Below, piece by piece: positions 51,022-51,883 of a DNA stretch of 51,883 bases. The stretch comes from Lachnospiraceae bacterium MD308 (lineage in GTDB: Bacteria; Bacillota; Clostridia; Lachnospirales; Lachnospiraceae), in the NCBI GenBank assembly GCA_010206225.2, contig VIQU02000026.1:6287-58169 (forward strand). The letters are read 5' to 3'. The notes beneath the pieces are model-generated. The model did no database searches. It worked only from the letters and a program-made list of their open reading frames with translations, and was not told where the DNA came from. Made by a program: the position numbers and the translations under genes. How positions within the stretch are numbered: position 1 is the first letter of the stretch; each line of letters opens with the position of its first letter.

Positions 51022-51883
51022 TTAAGCGGTTTGCTCAAAGAGATCTTTTAGCAGGGATGACTTTGGCAACGCCCACGCATCAAGATGTTGACACATCATG
51101 ATGGCAAACAGGCGGCAGTACCACATCATGGATGAACGGTATCTGCCGTCTTCTAATTTATAGTCCATTTTTTCCCGTTTGTTACAGCGCTCAGCAGATG
51201 TTCTTGCATTATATTCCAGCTTCCATTCAGCACTATCACGAGGCGGATTGTTAAACAGCCTTGGATTGTCTTTTAAAACAAGATGAACATTCCTGCCATA
51301 CTTAGCATCGGAACAAGGGTCTTCGCAGGTGCATTGCACAGTACCGCCTTTGCAGGTGATTTTGGGGCAGCGATATTTGATTCGTCCCTTTTTCGGCTCA
51401 ACAGCAGCCTGCTTCATAGGGAACCCTTTAGGGCATAATGGAATCCCATCTTTGTTTATGGTGATGTCATCCTTATAAACAGGAGGGCGTCCGCATTTCC
51501 GGTTCAGGTCTATAAAAGGAGTTATGCCATTGGCTTTACAGTAATCGTAATAAGGCATAGCATCGTGGGCTGAGTCGAGAAGGAGTTTTTTAACGGCAGC
51601 ATCCGTTTCATGGAAAACCAGTTATATAGGAATCCGTGGGAGTCATGCCGGGAGGCAGGACTTAAAAAAGGGAAAACCGGGAGATCATTTTCAGAGTCAG
51701 CTGCGGTCAGCATGTATAAGTCATATCCGAAGTAATAACGGTTACGGTGGGAGTCCCATCCGATGTCACAGTCCGGCTGATGATAGATGCGGTTACACTT
51801 GCAATCGCGGATTCCTTTTTCTATACATTTGCAGGTTCGTGTTTTTCGTTCCCGTGCGGCCGTGTAAACAGGCGTACCATCTC
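51022..51883 (-). pseudogene. DDE transposase, C-terminal part, frame-disrupted (runs off right edge)
   Basis: The minus strand encodes most of a DDE transposase in two frames. The upstream half (from the right edge to about 51585) contains GIRDCKCNR..., YYFGYDLYML and PASRHDS. The downstream half (to 51022) contains KLLLDSAHDAMPYYDYC, FIDLNRKCG and the late SAEWKLEYNARTSAER. The join at 51585-51604 needs a -1 shift. A slippery A-AAA-AAC (51585-51591) lies exactly there. Loss of one copy of a 10-base repeat would also explain it. Probably an inactivated insertion element. Confidence 0.8.

Noticed and set aside
1-51883. CRISPR array or prophage
   Set aside because: No regularly spaced repeats, cas genes, integrase or phage structural genes are visible.

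Overview
The window looks like chromosome from a low-to-mid GC, spore-forming Firmicute of the Clostridia, most likely Lachnospiraceae (Dorea / Clostridium scindens-like). The evidence is spoVT, the SCIFF peptide and its radical SAM maturase followed by secDF, recJ, apt, rel and hisS-aspS, plus strong AGGAGG ribosome-binding sites and near-consensus sigma-A promoters. Both ends of the window lie inside transposase genes. This suggests that the window is bounded by insertion sequences, possibly as the ends of an assembled contig.

Layout. 1-533: start of a minus-strand transposase gene, with an exact 233-bp tandem duplication. 580-1640: MutT-type Nudix hydrolase and a YgiT/MqsA-type zinc-finger antitoxin-like protein with no visible toxin. 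1677-4755: copper efflux unit, csoR-like repressor plus copA, whose C-terminus is an in-frame CopZ-like domain with its own ribosome-binding site. 4858-10023: GntR and LysR regulators with an operon for an NhaC-type antiporter, a D-2-hydroxyacid dehydrogenase and a DapA/NAL-type lyase. 10145-16033: cell-wall and metabolic genes (polysaccharide deacetylase, amino acid permease, DUF2971 protein, aldo/keto reductase, DacF-type carboxypeptidase). 16138-21855: APC transporter, MFS transporter, CocE/S15 hydrolase and TetR regulator, with a similar palindrome upstream of the divergent transporters and of the TetR gene. 22165-25505: MoxR-DUF58-DUF4129 unit. 25543-28269: spoVT, a TIGR04086-type membrane protein, the 47-residue SCIFF precursor and its maturase. 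28306-41613: conserved housekeeping genes (secDF, recJ, apt, rel, MBL hydrolase, hemZ, hisS, aspS) with a small lipoprotein and a ribbon-helix-helix regulator inserted. 41657-47226: nitroreductase, then an OmpR-type two-component system and an FtsX-type ABC transporter with a response-regulator-like box in front of it. 47397-47876: secreted Glu/Gln/Arg-rich repeat protein. 47941-48267: a promoter, a highly structured RNA and a terminator in a protein-free gap. 48490-50515: FIST sensor plus soluble chemoreceptor. 50616-50688: tRNA-Gly. 51022-51883: frame-disrupted transposase running off the right edge.

The most promising undescribed item is the intergenic structured RNA at about 47974-48267. 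It has its own -35/extended -10 promoter, nested stems and a long terminator-like hairpin, and the FIST gene downstream has a separate promoter. Other points worth testing are internal initiation of a CopZ chaperone within copA, the candidate shared TetR operator, a terminator between the SCIFF peptide and its maturase, and a fold-back hairpin over the start of the left insertion element. All family assignments come from reading motifs in the sequence; no database search was run.
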